From Chryseobacterium pennae (GTDB lineage Bacteria; Bacteroidota; Bacteroidia; Flavobacteriales; Weeksellaceae), in NCBI RefSeq assembly GCF_003385515.1, contig NZ_QNVT01000011.1, forward strand, positions 1-64,000: a stretch of 64,000 nt of DNA, read 5' to 3'. Of this stretch, positions 1-9,194 are shown piece after piece. A program made the translations under genes and the position numbers. The notes under the pieces were generated by a model. The model was not told where the DNA came from, did no database searches, and saw only the letters and a list, made by a program, of their open reading frames with translations. Position 1 is the stretch's first letter. Each line of letters opens with the position of its first letter.

Positions 1-133
1 AATTACCTCGAATATTATATCGGGTTTGTAATTGGGATTTGGTATATAATCCTCGCTCATATTCAGAAACAACCTGTCTTTTGAATGCCTCACTGTATTT
101 TTGTACGGGGGATGATATTTTTGTTAATTTCAT
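1..133 (-). CDS. Transposase OrfA-like protein, N-terminal part
   Basis: The reading frame runs leftward from ATG at 133 off the window edge, giving about 44 residues that start MKLTKISSPVQKYSEAF and continue with KRQVVSEYERGLYTKSQ and a TRYNI segment. This is the N-terminal helix-turn-helix of the first open frame of IS3-type transposases (OrfA), which binds the element ends and is normally fused by frameshifting to an OrfB integrase. Only the first part is visible, so integrity cannot be judged. The family call rests on the characteristic YSEAFK..VV.E pattern. Confidence 0.7.
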   Translation of the reverse strand, partial: MKLTKISSPVQKYSEAFKRQVVSEYERGLYTKSQLQTRYNIRGN

Positions 134-184
134 TAGGGTGACTGATTTTATGGTTTTTTAGTCAACCTTTTTCAGGACGAGACA
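1..184 (-). mobile_element. End of an insertion sequence, probably IS3 family
   Basis: The left edge of the window lies inside an insertion element transcribed leftward. It contains the start of a transposase gene (ATG at 133) and, upstream, a probable element end near 184. Read on the minus strand, the outer end begins TGTCTCGTCCTGAAAAAGG, which has the TG start typical of IS3-group termini. The exact boundary, the other end and any target duplication lie outside the window, so the limit is an inference. Confidence 0.6.
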
Positions 185-331
185 AGTATATAAAAAACCT
201 CACTTTTTAGCGGGGCTTTTTTGCTTTTATTTTTTAAATGAATTTTAAATGTGGTGTATTGGTCTTCGAATAAATAGGTAAGCTATAATTCCCAAATGCT
301 GCTAAGGTTTGAATATTGATTTGGATGAAAT

Positions 332-359
332 AAAAAACTCTCCCTGTGTGGAAGAGTTT
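332..359 (-). terminator. Rho-independent terminator of the YiaA-like gene
   Basis: The arms AAACTCT (335-341) and AGAGTTT (353-359) form a perfect 7-bp hairpin. On the minus strand it is followed by a run of T, just after the stop codon of the gene ending at 365. Confidence 0.75.
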
Positions 360-364
360 CTGTA

Positions 365-757
365 TTATTCCTGAAGCATATTATCTCTTGTATTCTTCTG
401 GACAGCAATAGCACCAAAAAGTGCCAGCAGGAAGGCAAAGGCATAAAATCCTTTTTCACTTGGAAGGATGGTGGCGTTCCAAAGTCCAACGGCCAGTAAT
501 ACGATGGAGGACAAGGTAGCAAACCAGCAGATTCCATAGTAAATATCCGTTACCGGAATATTTTCCAATTTATCACGAACAGCTTTCTGTAAGGAAACAA
601 CAGCAAATAAACCATATAATAAGATCGTAAAATAGTAACCTTTCTCATTCAGCAGCATTTCTGCCCTTACAAGTCCTACAATATACCCAATCATTCCTGC
701 TCCCAATGCGACCCATGAGGCTGCAATAAATGCATTTGATACTCTTTGTTTTTTCAT
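365..757 (-). CDS. yiaA: YiaA/YiaB two-helix family inner membrane protein
   Basis: A 130-residue integral membrane protein with four predicted membrane helices arranged as two similar halves. Each half has a helix pair with glycine-rich faces and ends in a related KAVRD or KNTRD segment (roughly residues 57-61 and 120-124). This duplicated two-helix layout is that of the YiaAB family, whose biochemical role is unknown. It begins with [10 protein letters not shown] and is followed by its own terminator, so it looks monocistronic. The symbol follows E. coli yiaA of similar length; function is not established. Confidence 0.75.
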   Translation of the reverse strand: MKKQRVSNAFIAASWVALGAGMIGYIVGLVRAEMLLNEKGYYFTILLYGLFAVVSLQKAVRDKLENIPVTDIYYGICWFATLSSIVLLAVGLWNATILPSEKGFYAFAFLLALFGAIAVQKNTRDNMLQE

Positions 758-890
758 GAATTTAATGTTTTGTTTAAAAAGCTAAATATATTCATTTTTT
801 GTTAACATTGTTGTAATCATGAGAAAATATGGGCAAAATACGGAGGCATTAATCTCTATTATTTTCATTCGGAATCCGTAGCCTAATACA

Positions 891-917
891 AAAAAACTCC
901 CCGAAACTGGAGAGTTT
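891..917 (-). terminator. Terminator of the lipoprotein gene
   Basis: On the minus strand an AAACTC..CC stem pairs with GG.GAGTTT around a short loop and runs into six or more T, right after the stop codon at 926. Confidence 0.7.
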
Positions 918-925
918 GTATATTT

Positions 926-1696
926 TTACAAGGTAATATATTCATAATCATACTGAACAAAAGGTTCTCCATTCATACTTTTTCCTATAGTTCTAGTGGG
1001 AAAACCTGCACTATTGTATTCTAAATTGTATGTAGTAATATCCTTTCCACTGTATTGTGAATCGCTTTTGCTTATTATACAGTTGTTTTTACTTAAAATA
1101 TCATTTCTACCCCATGATATTTTCAAATATTTATCGGTATTGGTGTATGGATTGAATTTGTTATCGTAAGAGTATTCGGTTTTTAAATCTGTTCCATTAA
1201 AATTAAGAGTATGTAGTGATACATTATCACCATTATAAATATAGGTTTCTTTAGTAGGGTCTGAGCAATTAACGGATCTACAGGATGTGTAAGAGGAGAG
1301 TTGACCCACTGCGTTATAAGCATACTGATGAGTTCTGTTATTCTCAGAATTTGTATATATAATTTTATTACTTACCAACTGATCTCCAGAGTAATTAAAC
1401 TCAGAATAACTTTCCAACTGCTGCTGTGAATTATAATCATTTGATTTTATAGGTTTGCCATTCTTATATTCAAAAATACTGGTTCCTTCTTTTGACTGCA
1501 TTTTTATAAGCTGTCCCTTACTATTGTATTCCAGTGTTAGCGTACCATTTAGAAAACTTACAATAGGGTCACTGTAAGTTGTGGTTACTTTGCTTAGTAA
1601 TAATTTCTTTTCTGCAGGTTCATTTTCATCATTACTACTGCAGCTGTTAAAGAATACAGCAGCTCCCATCATCCCCAGAAATAAGTGTTTTTTCAT
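926..1696 (-). CDS. Lipoprotein with RHS/YD-like repeats
   Basis: A 256-residue protein. The signal peptide ends in a lipobox (FFNSC, Cys 19) followed by SSNDENE, which suggests a lipoprotein with an acidic linker, probably exported to the outer membrane. The body holds repeated short motifs of the type LEYNSKGQL, YAYNAVGQLSSY and YDNKFNPY, spaced about 20-40 residues apart and resembling the YD repeats of RHS-like cell-surface proteins. No toxin or enzyme domain is present. Such small single-domain proteins are common singletons in Chryseobacterium-like genomes. Function unknown. A -7 promoter element lies just upstream and a terminator just downstream, so it is monocistronic. Confidence 0.7.
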   Translation of the reverse strand: MKKHLFLGMMGAAVFFNSCSSNDENEPAEKKLLLSKVTTTYSDPIVSFLNGTLTLEYNSKGQLIKMQSKEGTSIFEYKNGKPIKSNDYNSQQQLESYSEFNYSGDQLVSNKIIYTNSENNRTHQYAYNAVGQLSSYTSCRSVNCSDPTKETYIYNGDNVSLHTLNFNGTDLKTEYSYDNKFNPYTNTDKYLKISWGRNDILSKNNCIISKSDSQYSGKDITTYNLEYNSAGFPTRTIGKSMNGEPFVQYDYEYITL

Positions 1697-1714
1697 GCTA
1701 TTTTAAATTTTCTG

Positions 1715-1722
1715 CAAAAGTA
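1715..1722 (-). promoter_or_regulatory. Bacteroidota-type -7 promoter element
   Basis: On the minus strand the sequence is TACTTTTG, matching TAnnTTTG, about 19 bases before the start of the lipoprotein gene. A TTTTTTGC lies roughly 24 bases further upstream as a loose -33 element. Confidence 0.55.
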
Positions 1723-1819
1723 AAGAATACCTTACGGGTTGGGAAGCAAAAAATCCTACTATTTCAGATTAGTGGGGTTAAATCATGTTTTTGAATTCCG
1801 GAATTAGCTTATTAAAAAC

Positions 1820-1846
1820 AAACACTCTCTAATTTTAGAGAGTTTG
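1820..1846 (-). terminator. Terminator after the acyltransferase pseudogene
   Basis: CTCTCT and AGAGAG, extended by flanking A/T pairs, form a hairpin with loop AATTTT. On the minus strand it is followed by GTTTGTTTTT. Confidence 0.7.
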
Positions 1847-1885
1847 TATGTTATATTTTAAATAAAAACTATCTTTTTTGGAACG

Positions 1886-3041
1886 TTATACTTGTTTCTT
1901 ACTTATTATTTTATAGTATAAATTTATAAATGGCTTCTCAATTAAATAAAATGTAAATGAGCAAATTATATTTAGAAAAATTGCAATTATGAATATCAAA
2001 AACATATAGGTGTTTCCGTTCATAATTTTTACAGTATCAAAACCAATACAATAAAAAGTTGTGAATAATAAAATCCCATGAATTAGGTAAGTGCTATATG
2101 AAATCTCCCCTAAAAATTTAAAAAAATTGATTTTTAAAAAACCAAATAAATTATTGCCTAAAGCTATAATAGTAAATGCTATGATTAGAAATGTTTTAGA
2201 AAAATAATTACGACTACTTGAATCAAAAGACAAACCTATAATTAAACAAGAAATTGCTAAAAGGGCATATAGTTTATTGCTTACTTTTATATTAGGGTGA
2301 AAGTAATGAATTATTGCTGGAATCATACCTCCTAAGAATGAAATAACATGGGTTAGGCTAATTGTATTATGATTTATATATACTAAAATAAATAGCATCG
2401 ATACAATTATAGAGATAACATTTTTGTTCTTCAACATAAAAGCTCCAATAATTGGAAGGGTAAAATAGAATAACCATTCCATAGGGTAATGACCAAACCA
2501 CACCAGCCAGCATAAAATCGATATTGTAAGTTTGTCCAATAATTACTTTCCCTTTAATATTGAACATATACCACTTTAAGCATTGTGCTAAAAAAACATA
2601 TAGAGTTGAGTTAAAAATAAAATGATCTATAGCTAATGCGAAAAAAATACAAATAGTGACCACAAAAAAATATAAAGGGAACAGTCTGAAAATCCTTGAA
2701 TACAATAAGTTTCTCCAAAAAGTCAAATTCTGATTTCCTGATTTTAAAAGTTTATTAGTGAATAAAAAACTGGTAATCATGAAGAAAAATGCTACAGAAC
2801 TTTCACCAAGATGTACAGCAAGATGATTTTTAGGTAATTCCCATGTATTAGAGCTGAGATAATTTTTCCAAATTATAGAATGGTGAATAAAAACCCCAGT
2901 TGCTAGAAGCCCTCTAAAACCATCAATACTTTCAAAACGATTGGTTGCAGTCTTAAAATTGACAATCCTGGAAATAAAAAATCCAGAAATAAATATCGAT
3001 GAGTAACAAATTAATATAAAGAGGTAGCTATCTATGCTCAT
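1886..3041 (-). pseudogene. Acyltransferase 3 (OafA/YrhL type), frameshifted
   Basis: Two overlapping minus-strand frames (start at 3041; second frame ending at 1886) together encode one membrane acyltransferase of about 384 residues, the usual size for the family. The first part has the signature ESIDGFRGLLATGVFIHHS, which includes the catalytic-type histidine region. The second part has EISYSTYLIHG, the conserved C-terminal motif. The join falls at 2479-2480. The minus strand reads TATGGAATGG where the family expects P-Y-E-W-L (TATGAATGG), so one extra G shifts the frame after about residue 187. These enzymes O-acylate cell-surface sugars. It may be a real pseudogene, a phase-variable switch or a sequencing error; the terminator downstream is intact and the rest of the frame has not decayed. 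Confidence 0.8.
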
Positions 3042-3071
3042 TAATTAAATTTTCGATAAATATAATGTATA

Positions 3072-3108
3072 AAAAATTCCTTTACAATGACTTGCAAAGG
3101 AATTTTTT
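3072..3108 (-). terminator. Terminator of ahcY
   Basis: AATTCCTTT and AAAGGAATT form a strong hairpin, flanked by A and T runs on both sides. It lies just after the ahcY stop at 3125 and could act in both directions. Confidence 0.75.
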
Positions 3109-3124
3109 ATAAAAATTAAAGTTC

Positions 3125-4438
3125 TTAGTATCTGTAGTATTCAGGCTTGAATGGCCCTTTTACATCAACTCCGATATACTCAGCCTGCTCAGGAGAAAGC
3201 GTTTCAAGTTCTACGCTTAATTTCTTAAGGTGTAGAGCTGCTACTTTTTCATCTAAATGCTTAGGCAGCATGTATACTTCGTTTCCGTACGCTGCAGAGT
3301 TGTTCCATAATTCGATCTGAGCCAAAGTCTGGTTAGAGAAAGAGTTAGACATTACGAAACTTGGGTGTCCAGTTGCACATCCCAGGTTTACCAGTCTTCC
3401 TTCTGCAAGGATGATTACTTCTTTACCTTCAATAGTATAGATATCAACCTGAGGCTTCACTTCAGATTTAGTCTGACCATAGTTTTGGTTTAACCAAGCC
3501 ATATCGATTTCATTATCGAAGTGACCGATGTTACAAACAATCGCTTTATCTTTCATCTTAAGGAAGTGTTCTCCTCTTACAATGTTGAAGTTACCTGTTG
3601 TAGTGATGATGATATCTGCGTTATCTACCACAGTATCTAATCTTTTCACTTCATAACCGTCCATAGCAGCCTGAAGCGCACAGATTGGGTCAATTTCAGT
3701 AACAGTAACAATAGAACCAGCTCCTCTGAAAGAAGCAGCAGTACCTTTACCTACGTCTCCATATCCGCAAACTACCACTCTTTTTCCAGCCAACATTACG
3801 TCAGTAGCTCTTCTTACAGCATCTACCGCAGATTCCTTACATCCGTATTTGTTGTCGAATTTAGACTTAGTTACAGAGTCGTTTACGTTGATAGCAGGCA
3901 TTACCAAAGTTCCGTTCTTCATTCTTTCGTAAAGTCTGTGAACTCCGGTAGTCGTTTCTTCAGAAAGACCTTTGATGTCTTTTGTGAATTCAGGGTATTT
4001 ATCAAACACCATGTTTGTTAAATCTCCACCATCGTCAAGGATCATGTTCAGTGGTTTTCTGTCTTCCCCAAAGAATAAAGTCTGCTCAATACACCAGTCA
4101 AATTCTTCTTCATTTAAACCTTTCCAGGCATAAACCGGAATTCCTGCAGCTGCAATAGCCGCAGCAGCGTGATCCTGTGTAGAGAAAATATTACAAGATG
4201 ACCAAGTAACTTCAGCTCCTAAAGCTACCAATGTCTCGATAAGCACAGCCGTTTGGATCGTCATGTGAAGACATCCTGCGATTCTTGCTCCTTTAAGCGG
4301 TTGAGATGGTCCGTACTCTTCACGGATAGCCATCAAACCTGGCATTTCTGCTTCTGCAAGGGTAATTTCTTTTCTTCCCCATTCTGCAAGGGAGATATCC
4401 TTAACTTTATAAGGAACGTATTGTGTTGTTGTACTCAT
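3125..4438 (-). CDS. ahcY: Adenosylhomocysteinase
   Basis: A 437-residue cytoplasmic enzyme that hydrolyses S-adenosylhomocysteine to adenosine and homocysteine, clearing the product inhibitor of methyltransferases and feeding the methionine cycle. The NAD-binding loop GYGDVGKG lies at residues 225-232. The substrate region holds [14 protein letters not shown] (about 57-70) and the [14 protein letters not shown] segment. The C-terminus ends in PFKPEYYRY, the conserved Lys-Tyr tail that contributes to the cofactor site of the neighbouring subunit. Length and motifs are full. It starts with ATG at 4438, stands alone between its own promoter and terminator, and is a housekeeping gene. Confidence 0.97.
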   Translation of the reverse strand: MSTTTQYVPYKVKDISLAEWGRKEITLAEAEMPGLMAIREEYGPSQPLKGARIAGCLHMTIQTAVLIETLVALGAEVTWSSCNIFSTQDHAAAAIAAAGIPVYAWKGLNEEEFDWCIEQTLFFGEDRKPLNMILDDGGDLTNMVFDKYPEFTKDIKGLSEETTTGVHRLYERMKNGTLVMPAINVNDSVTKSKFDNKYGCKESAVDAVRRATDVMLAGKRVVVCGYGDVGKGTAASFRGAGSIVTVTEIDPICALQAAMDGYEVKRLDTVVDNADIIITTTGNFNIVRGEHFLKMKDKAIVCNIGHFDNEIDMAWLNQNYGQTKSEVKPQVDIYTIEGKEVIILAEGRLVNLGCATGHPSFVMSNSFSNQTLAQIELWNNSAAYGNEVYMLPKHLDEKVAALHLKKLSVELETLSPEQAEYIGVDVKGPFKPEYYRY

Positions 4439-4477
4439 ATGTAATGAATAAATTTAAATTCAGTTGATAACGAAAGG

Positions 4478-4485
4478 CAAAATTA
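4478..4485 (-). promoter_or_regulatory. -7 element of the ahcY promoter
   Basis: The minus strand reads TAATTTTG, matching TAnnTTTG, 39 bases before the ahcY start. A TTG about 24 bases further upstream could serve as the -33 element. No SAH riboswitch was recognised in the short leader. Confidence 0.5.
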
Positions 4486-4604
4486 CAATTTATAATTAAG
4501 ATAAAAAAACAACAGATCAATTTCAGTTTCATGAGATTAAACATAACTTAATATTATTTAGTCTTAATATAAATAATTATTTTTACCCTTATAAATTATA
4601 TCTT

Positions 4605-5120
4605 ATGAATACCCATACAGAGAAAAAAACAAAACCTGTAGCTCCCAAGGTACAGGAGCTTATTGACAGAACCAAAAGTGTAATTCTGGCTACTGTAGAT
4701 GCTGAAGGAAATCCTAATTCCAGCTACGCACCGTTTGTACAGGTAGACAATACTTTCTATATCCTTGTTTCCTTTATGGCAAGGCATACTAAAAATCTTG
4801 CAGAAGGAAGAAAAACTTCTGTTATGTTTATTGAAGATGAATCAGCAACCAAACAGATCTATGCGAGAGAACGCCTGACTATTGAAGCGACAACTTCCCA
4901 GATCGAAAGAGATTCTGAAACATGGACTCATGTGGTGACAAAACTAAAAGAAGCACACGGAAAAGTAGTGGATGTCATTTCTGAAATGGGTGACTTTATT
5001 TTAATTGCTTTGCAGCCTGCAAAAGGTTCTTACGTGAACGGATTCGGAAGTGCTTATTTTGTAGATCCAAATCTGGAAATTATTGAGCACAGGAATGATG
5101 TGAATCATCAGGCTAAATAA
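4605..5120 (+). CDS. HugZ-family pyridoxamine-phosphate-oxidase-like protein
   Basis: A 171-residue cytoplasmic protein with a split-barrel flavin/heme-binding fold. The N-terminal half carries VILATVDAEGNPNSSYAPF (about residues 26-44) and FMARHTKNL, typical of PNPOx-like domains. The C-terminal part carries KGSYVNGFGSAYF, the GFG-x-A-Y motif seen in HugZ-type heme oxygenases and related heme-utilisation proteins. Heme degradation for iron is therefore the best guess, but no heme transport genes adjoin it, so substrate and cofactor are inferred. It starts with ATG at 4605, divergently from ahcY. Confidence 0.75.
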   Translation: MNTHTEKKTKPVAPKVQELIDRTKSVILATVDAEGNPNSSYAPFVQVDNTFYILVSFMARHTKNLAEGRKTSVMFIEDESATKQIYARERLTIEATTSQIERDSETWTHVVTKLKEAHGKVVDVISEMGDFILIALQPAKGSYVNGFGSAYFVDPNLEIIEHRNDVNHQAK

Positions 5121-5122
5121 AT

Positions 5123-5268
5123 TGGAAGGGATGCTGGAAGAGGGAAGTAGGAGGTTATACTTGTTAAACTAGGAGTAGAGCTACTTTTTAATAGGTCTTC
5201 TGCATGAGTATTTGTTTTATCGCCAAATAGAAACTTCCATCTTCCAGCTCCCATCTTCCAACTTTTTC
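5123..5268. repeat. Dispersed GGAAG-rich inverted repeat
   Basis: The block GGAAGGGATGCTGGAAGAGG near 5124-5143 faces CTTCCATCTTCCAGCTCCC near 5233-5251 in inverted orientation, with about 90 bases between. The same unit recurs near 30208-30244, 34096-34131 and 61681-61925, always between genes. It looks like a non-autonomous, hairpin-forming dispersed repeat. Confidence 0.6.
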
Positions 5269-5293
5269 CTTATTTTTGTCCAATAAAAAAAGA

Positions 5294-5908
5294 ATGCCCC
5301 TTTACCGAGATTTTTCAGATGATAGTGCCATAATCCTTGTTTGGAAGTATGATGAAAGTGAAGAACTTGACATCAATGAACTTCTGGAACCGGAGAATGC
5401 TGAAAAAGTAAAGGATTACCATCCTAAAAAACTATTGGAGGTATTGATGGTTCGTAAGCTTCTGAAAGGTTTAAAACCTAATTCCAAAATTCTATACAGA
5501 GAAAGAGAACCTTTTCTTTCTCCCTATGATGCTGAGATTTCCATTACCCATTCTTTTCCATTTGCAGCCATAGCTATTTCTAAAAATAAAATAGGAATAG
5601 ATGTGGAAAAGTTCAATCCTAAGATCTTAAGGGTCATCGATAAATTCACCTATGAAAATGAAAGAGGTTTTATTCCTGAAGATAAAGCCGATACTTTTTA
5701 TACGATCATCTGGAGTGTAAAGGAAAGCATGTATAAGATTCACCATTCCAAATACTGGTCGCTGAAGAAAAATTATGAAGTAAAACCTTTTGAGTTAAAG
5801 CATCTTCATAAGATAAGCTGCCGTGTGTATGACGAGCAGTTTTCCGATGAATTTAAGGCAAGAGTGGAATTTTTTGATGATTACTGCTTTACGATTGTGG
5901 AGGAGTAG
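5294..5908 (+). CDS. 4'-phosphopantetheinyl transferase superfamily protein
   Basis: A 204-residue enzyme of the Sfp/AcpT type, which moves phosphopantetheine from CoA to a serine of carrier proteins (fatty acid, polyketide or peptide synthases). The magnesium-binding motif GIDVE is at residues 101-105 and the partner motif WSVKESMYK at 140-148, with the usual spacing. ITHS at about 84-87 is the CoA-contact region. A TTG 18 bases upstream is in frame, but ATG at 5294 (MPLYRDFSDD) is the better start because the family begins there. Its 3' end overlaps the convergent gene by about 20 bases. No synthase gene is nearby, so the target carrier protein is unknown. Confidence 0.85.
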   Translation: MPLYRDFSDDSAIILVWKYDESEELDINELLEPENAEKVKDYHPKKLLEVLMVRKLLKGLKPNSKILYREREPFLSPYDAEISITHSFPFAAIAISKNKIGIDVEKFNPKILRVIDKFTYENERGFIPEDKADTFYTIIWSVKESMYKIHHSKYWSLKKNYEVKPFELKHLHKISCRVYDEQFSDEFKARVEFFDDYCFTIVEE

Positions 5909-6617
5909 GCTGTTTCTGCCTGAGTAGCTGCCGTATTGAAACCAGGTGTCCAAAAAGAACTACCGGAACAATAAAAGTAGGTAACCAGCTGAAAGGAAAA
6001 TGCAATATAGCAATATTAGGCTGGTCAAAGGCTATCCTCTGTAACGGTGATGGAGCTGAAAGAAGAGCAATAATGACTATATTGAGCAGCAATGCAAGCC
6101 CTATAATATGCCAGTACAAAATCAGGTTTCTGCTTATTTTCGACATTCTTATTCCATAGTAAGCAATAAATGGAGCCGAAATACCTGCCAGAATATCAAA
6201 GTTGATTCCTTTAAACGTCATAATTTCCGGTACCATTTTGTATAAGAACAGTTTATACAAGGCTATTTCAACAAAGATCCTTATTATATTAAGGTAAGTA
6301 ATATGTAAAAGAGAGAGGCTGTCAATAAAGAGTTTCCCTTTTGGTGTATTAAACATAAATAATATTACGAGAACCGGAGGAAGGATACCCAGCAGTACAA
6401 TTTTAGGAGGAAGAGAATTTAAATGACTATTATAGACATCATTTAAAGATAAAGCTGCCTGAATGATTAGCCAACAGAGAAGGATAAGAAAAATCTTTCC
6501 TGTTCCGGATTTTATGATCGCTGAAGCAGAATTTTTTATTGCCCAACAAAATAGCAGCAGAGTCACGAAAGTGATGATTCCAAACAATAATGAAATGGGA
6601 ATAGTAAGGTTTTCCAT
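5889..6617 (-). CDS. Hypothetical multi-pass membrane protein
   Basis: A 242-residue protein with about seven hydrophobic segments, beginning at residues 7-28 and ending near 205-228, with a short basic cytoplasmic-looking tail (RQLLRQKQ). No catalytic or transport motif is recognised. It converges with and overlaps the phosphopantetheinyl transferase gene by about 20 bases and precedes the large FUSC gene on the other side, on the same strand as that gene but after a gap of about 70 bases. Function unknown. Confidence 0.6.
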   Translation of the reverse strand: MENLTIPISLLFGIITFVTLLLFCWAIKNSASAIIKSGTGKIFLILLCWLIIQAALSLNDVYNSHLNSLPPKIVLLGILPPVLVILFMFNTPKGKLFIDSLSLLHITYLNIIRIFVEIALYKLFLYKMVPEIMTFKGINFDILAGISAPFIAYYGIRMSKISRNLILYWHIIGLALLLNIVIIALLSAPSPLQRIAFDQPNIAILHFPFSWLPTFIVPVVLFGHLVSIRQLLRQKQPTPPQS

Positions 6618-6690
6618 GGTTAATTTTTAACTAAGATATTATAATCAGTCAAAAATTAAATTGCCGTAGGACAAGAAACAAAATAAGAGA

Positions 6691-8946
6691 TTAGGATTCC
6701 TCTACTTTTTCAGCTTTATACTTTTCTATCACCTTTCTTTGCTCCTTGGCAACATCGTAGATCAGTTCCAGAATATCATGAATATTTTTAAGTTCCGTTA
6801 AATGGGATATTTTATCAGGATCCCTTCGGTCAATAATATCATTTTCCTCAATTTCGGTCTTTCTCTTCAAAAGCATATCTTCAATGGATGAATCTTCAGG
6901 TTCCAGGCGGCTTTCCATTCTAAGAGCTTCAGTGATATCATCTCCATTTAATAACGTTGAGGTTTGCTGCATTTCAGCCTCTATTTTTCGGCTCCAGCTT
7001 TCTGCATCTATTTCGGGATATTGCTCATTGCTTTTAGAGTATTGAGATAAAGAAGCAGTATAAGCGGTGACAAGATGTGAGGTCGCTACAAACTGGTGAA
7101 CCACTTCCAACTTTTTCTGCTGATTTTTAGGGTCCGAAATCATTCTCTGAAAATTATCAGAAAGATTGGCTAATGAAATGATGGCATTTTTTCGCTTTAC
7201 TTTATAGTCTTCAATATCGAAGTTCCCTTGCAAAAATTTAGACATTACACTCTGAAAATAGATCAGATTGTCTGCAGCAGACTTTTTCATCAGATCCAGG
7301 TTTTGTGTATGTTCCCAAACAGGTAACACAATATAGGAAACCGCAAATGCTATAATTCCGGCAATAGCTGTATCTACAACTCTGTCTTTAAAAATGATAT
7401 TTACTTTTCCGGGATTTAAAAAATTAAAACTCAGGAAAACATAGATCGTCATGAAAAGGACTGCCCAAAAATACTTTCCCTTCAAGAAACTGAAGCACAT
7501 AATCATGCTGATCAGCAGGATGGCAAACAAAACACTATTGATGTGTATGAAATGCAGGATGATATAGGCTATTGTGGCTCCGGTCACCGTTCCGTAGAGA
7601 CGCAGGAGGTTTCGCTGCTTTGTGATGGAGTAGGTCGGTTTTAAAATAGCTGTAATGGTAATGAGGATCCAATACGTATGTCCCAATCCCAGAAAATCAA
7701 ACATAGAAAAGAGATATCCTACCAACAGAGCGGTTGTAATTCTTATTGCATGGCGGAAATGAGAAGACGATAATGAAATATTATTTCTTAAAACCTTAGA
7801 GTTCAGTTTGGGCTCATTAGGCATGAACTTTTTTAAGTCTAGCCCGGTGGATAAACTTTTTGCCAGTTTTACATCCTGTGAGAAAACTTTGTAAATCTCA
7901 TTGATCTCCTTGGTGATTTCATTAATACGCATCAGGATCTGTCGCAGAACCATGAAGTTTTCCAGACTATCAGGTGATAGCTGCCTATTTCTAAGTTCGA
8001 AGTAATTATAGTTGAGATTCTTTAATTCTAATTCAAGATTCAACATAGGCTTTGCCCTTGTTCCGCTTTGGAGGGCAATTCCGATATTGGTGATCTCTTC
8101 AGCAAGCAGATTAAGATAATCATGGATATTAACAAGGATCATGCTGTCTTCAAAGCTCTGCTGTAGCTTCTGATAATCGCTTTCAGAAGTCATCAGCTTT
8201 TCATGAAGGTCCATAGAATTCAGGAACATCAGCATCAATAAGCGGCTGGTTGTCGTAGATTCATTGACGATGGTTCTTGTTTTAAAAACAGTTTCTCTGG
8301 TGTCTTCCTGAAGGTTTTTAATTTCAATCTGTTTGGCAATAACCTGAGTGGTAAGTTTGTCAAAGTCCGGATTCTTCTGATAATAATTAGCTTTGATCTT
8401 TAAAAATTCTGCCAGCTGAAGATAATTTTCTCCAATCATCTGGCTAGCCAATTTATAAGGACGGATAGTTGTTACCACAAGGAATATCAGTAAAAACCAA
8501 ATACATCCACATGCAAAAATGAGGAGACTTTTAAAGATATCCGCTCCTGTAAGATGCCCGTCAATAAAGATGGCAAGTACTACGAGTGATAATGAACCCA
8601 CTGCTGCCAGTCGCTGGCCATAGACCCCGATGAGGGAGAAGAACATCCCGAAGACGATAATCTCCAATAATACCAATATCTTAAAATTCATCACCAGACT
8701 AGCAATGAGTGCCACAAAGACAAAACAGCAAATGGCAAATGCCAGCGCATTTCTTCTTCTTATAAAAGGGCCGGGTTGATCGGTAAGGGCAACAAAGCTG
8801 GTCCCGAGTGGGAAAAGAAAGTATTCTTTTAAAATTCCAAAGTGAGCGAGAACCAAACAAGGGAGAACAGTAGCTAATGTAATTCTGATTGCAGAATACA
8901 GATACTGACTGGTCACAAATTTTTTTAGTTCCGCCGAATAGTTCAT
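6691..8946 (-). CDS. FUSC family membrane protein, YccS-like
   Basis: A 751-residue inner membrane protein with two halves. Each half has a block of about six membrane helices (residues about 15-165 and 390-545) followed by a long soluble helical region, the layout of the YccS/YhfK group of the fusaric-acid-resistance-like (FUSC) superfamily. Related proteins are thought to act in efflux of aromatic acids, but YccS itself has no assigned substrate. The first soluble domain is rich in charged coiled-coil-like sequence, and the C-terminus is strongly acidic and basic. No membrane-fusion partner lies beside it, so an efflux role is only a family-based inference. Confidence 0.8.
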   Translation of the reverse strand: MNYSAELKKFVTSQYLYSAIRITLATVLPCLVLAHFGILKEYFLFPLGTSFVALTDQPGPFIRRRNALAFAICCFVFVALIASLVMNFKILVLLEIIVFGMFFSLIGVYGQRLAAVGSLSLVVLAIFIDGHLTGADIFKSLLIFACGCIWFLLIFLVVTTIRPYKLASQMIGENYLQLAEFLKIKANYYQKNPDFDKLTTQVIAKQIEIKNLQEDTRETVFKTRTIVNESTTTSRLLMLMFLNSMDLHEKLMTSESDYQKLQQSFEDSMILVNIHDYLNLLAEEITNIGIALQSGTRAKPMLNLELELKNLNYNYFELRNRQLSPDSLENFMVLRQILMRINEITKEINEIYKVFSQDVKLAKSLSTGLDLKKFMPNEPKLNSKVLRNNISLSSSHFRHAIRITTALLVGYLFSMFDFLGLGHTYWILITITAILKPTYSITKQRNLLRLYGTVTGATIAYIILHFIHINSVLFAILLISMIMCFSFLKGKYFWAVLFMTIYVFLSFNFLNPGKVNIIFKDRVVDTAIAGIIAFAVSYIVLPVWEHTQNLDLMKKSAADNLIYFQSVMSKFLQGNFDIEDYKVKRKNAIISLANLSDNFQRMISDPKNQQKKLEVVHQFVATSHLVTAYTASLSQYSKSNEQYPEIDAESWSRKIEAEMQQTSTLLNGDDITEALRMESRLEPEDSSIEDMLLKRKTEIEENDIIDRRDPDKISHLTELKNIHDILELIYDVAKEQRKVIEKYKAEKVEES

Positions 8947-9142
8947 ACTACAAAAATAGCTATTGAATTTAAAAAAATAGCCATAAAGGGAAGACTTTTG
9001 TGAACTTAAATGTTATATTTTTTTAATAAAGCCGGAGAAAGTGTGGGGAGTGGGTATAGGAGTATTGTCAATGGTCAGCTTTTGTTTTACCAAGTGAATA
9101 GGTAGGTATAGAAATTGACTGGTGCGGTGGGGTTAATTAAAT

Positions 9143-9177
9143 AAAAAAGCCTCATGCAAAATGGATGAGGCTTTTTT
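9143..9177 (-). terminator. Terminator of porV, possibly bidirectional
   Basis: AAAAAAGCCTCAT and a matching ATGAGGCTTTTTT arm form a classic hairpin with U tails on either strand, placed just after the porV stop at 9195. Confidence 0.8.
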
Positions 9178-9194
9178 ATAATTGTTGAAATGTG

